64,000 nt of DNA, taken from positions 26,588,213 through 26,652,212 of the forward strand of contig OZ234493.1 in assembly GCA_965153455.1 (NCBI GenBank), in the 5' to 3' direction. The translations under genes and the position numbers were made by a program. Positions 63,979-64,000 of this stretch are shown here, piece after piece. Source of the stretch: Sphagnum compactum (lineage: Eukaryota; Bryophyta; Sphagnopsida; Sphagnales). Within the stretch, counting starts at the first letter, position 1. Each line of letters begins with the position of its first letter. The notes under the pieces were generated by a model. That model was not told the DNA's origin. It searched no databases and saw nothing but the letters and a program-made list of their open reading frames with translations.

Positions 63979-64000
63979 TTGCTTCCAGAAATGTGACAGA

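Noticed and set aside
1-64000. tRNA, rRNA, CRISPR arrays, organellar DNA insertions or bacterial operons
   Set aside because: No T-loop motif in proper context, no conserved rRNA block, no spaced identical repeats of CRISPR form, and all recognised genes are spliced nuclear plant genes.

Overview
The window is nuclear DNA from a land plant with a large, repeat-rich genome. Three spliced genes on the + strand have GT-AG introns (plus one GC-AG) and encode plant-type proteins. They are separated by long AT-rich, CpG-poor stretches that hold a decayed Ty3/gypsy element and many degenerate tandem arrays. The IPT9-like protein is clearly diverged from the Arabidopsis one. That would suit a fern, lycophyte, bryophyte or gymnosperm better than a crop angiosperm, but the sequence alone does not settle the clade.

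Layout. 1-8.6 kb is AT-rich intergenic DNA with a dispersed ~90-bp repeat, short tandem duplications and a 21-nt poly-G run. 8.8-9.4 kb is an isolated CpG-containing island with one 145-codon orphan ORF on the - strand. 9.4-23 kb is a desert broken by a second island (12.66-13.56 kb), a 51-bp tandem repeat with a palindromic core (16.0-16.2 kb), a 36-bp tandem repeat (16.5-16.7 kb) and a ~2-kb AT-rich higher-order array (17.65-19.65 kb). About 23.1-30.7 kb is a degenerate Ty3/gypsy retrotransposon on the - strand: CCHC gag, protease, RT, RNase H and integrase, then an unusual coiled-coil-rich reading frame downstream of integrase. 30.7-39 kb is more desert with three further word-like arrays. 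39.6-40.1 kb is a small GC-richer segment framed by a perfect 19-bp inverted repeat. 41.1-43.0 kb holds tandem repeats and a CpG-rich stretch just upstream of the first gene.

Genes. 43,025-46,950 is an 11-exon tRNA dimethylallyltransferase of the plant IPT9 type (506 codons plus stop, frame intact through every junction). 51,797-55,978 is a 13-exon HflX-family GTPase (563 codons plus stop, all G motifs present). 63,044-63,345 is the first exon of a secreted thioredoxin-fold protein, most likely a quiescin-sulfhydryl oxidase, which runs off the right edge. The genes are not an operon and need not act together. IPT9 modifies tRNA, HflX is a ribosome-associated GTPase (probably organellar here), and QSOX makes disulfides in the secretory pathway.

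I see no clear new biological system. The observations I rank highest are a ~104-bp sequence shared by the upstream regions of the HflX and QSOX genes, the extra coiled-coil reading frame of the retroelement, the inverted-repeat-bounded segment at 39.6-40.1 kb, and the orphan ORF at 8.9-9.35 kb. No tRNA, rRNA, CRISPR or organellar insertion was recognised by eye.
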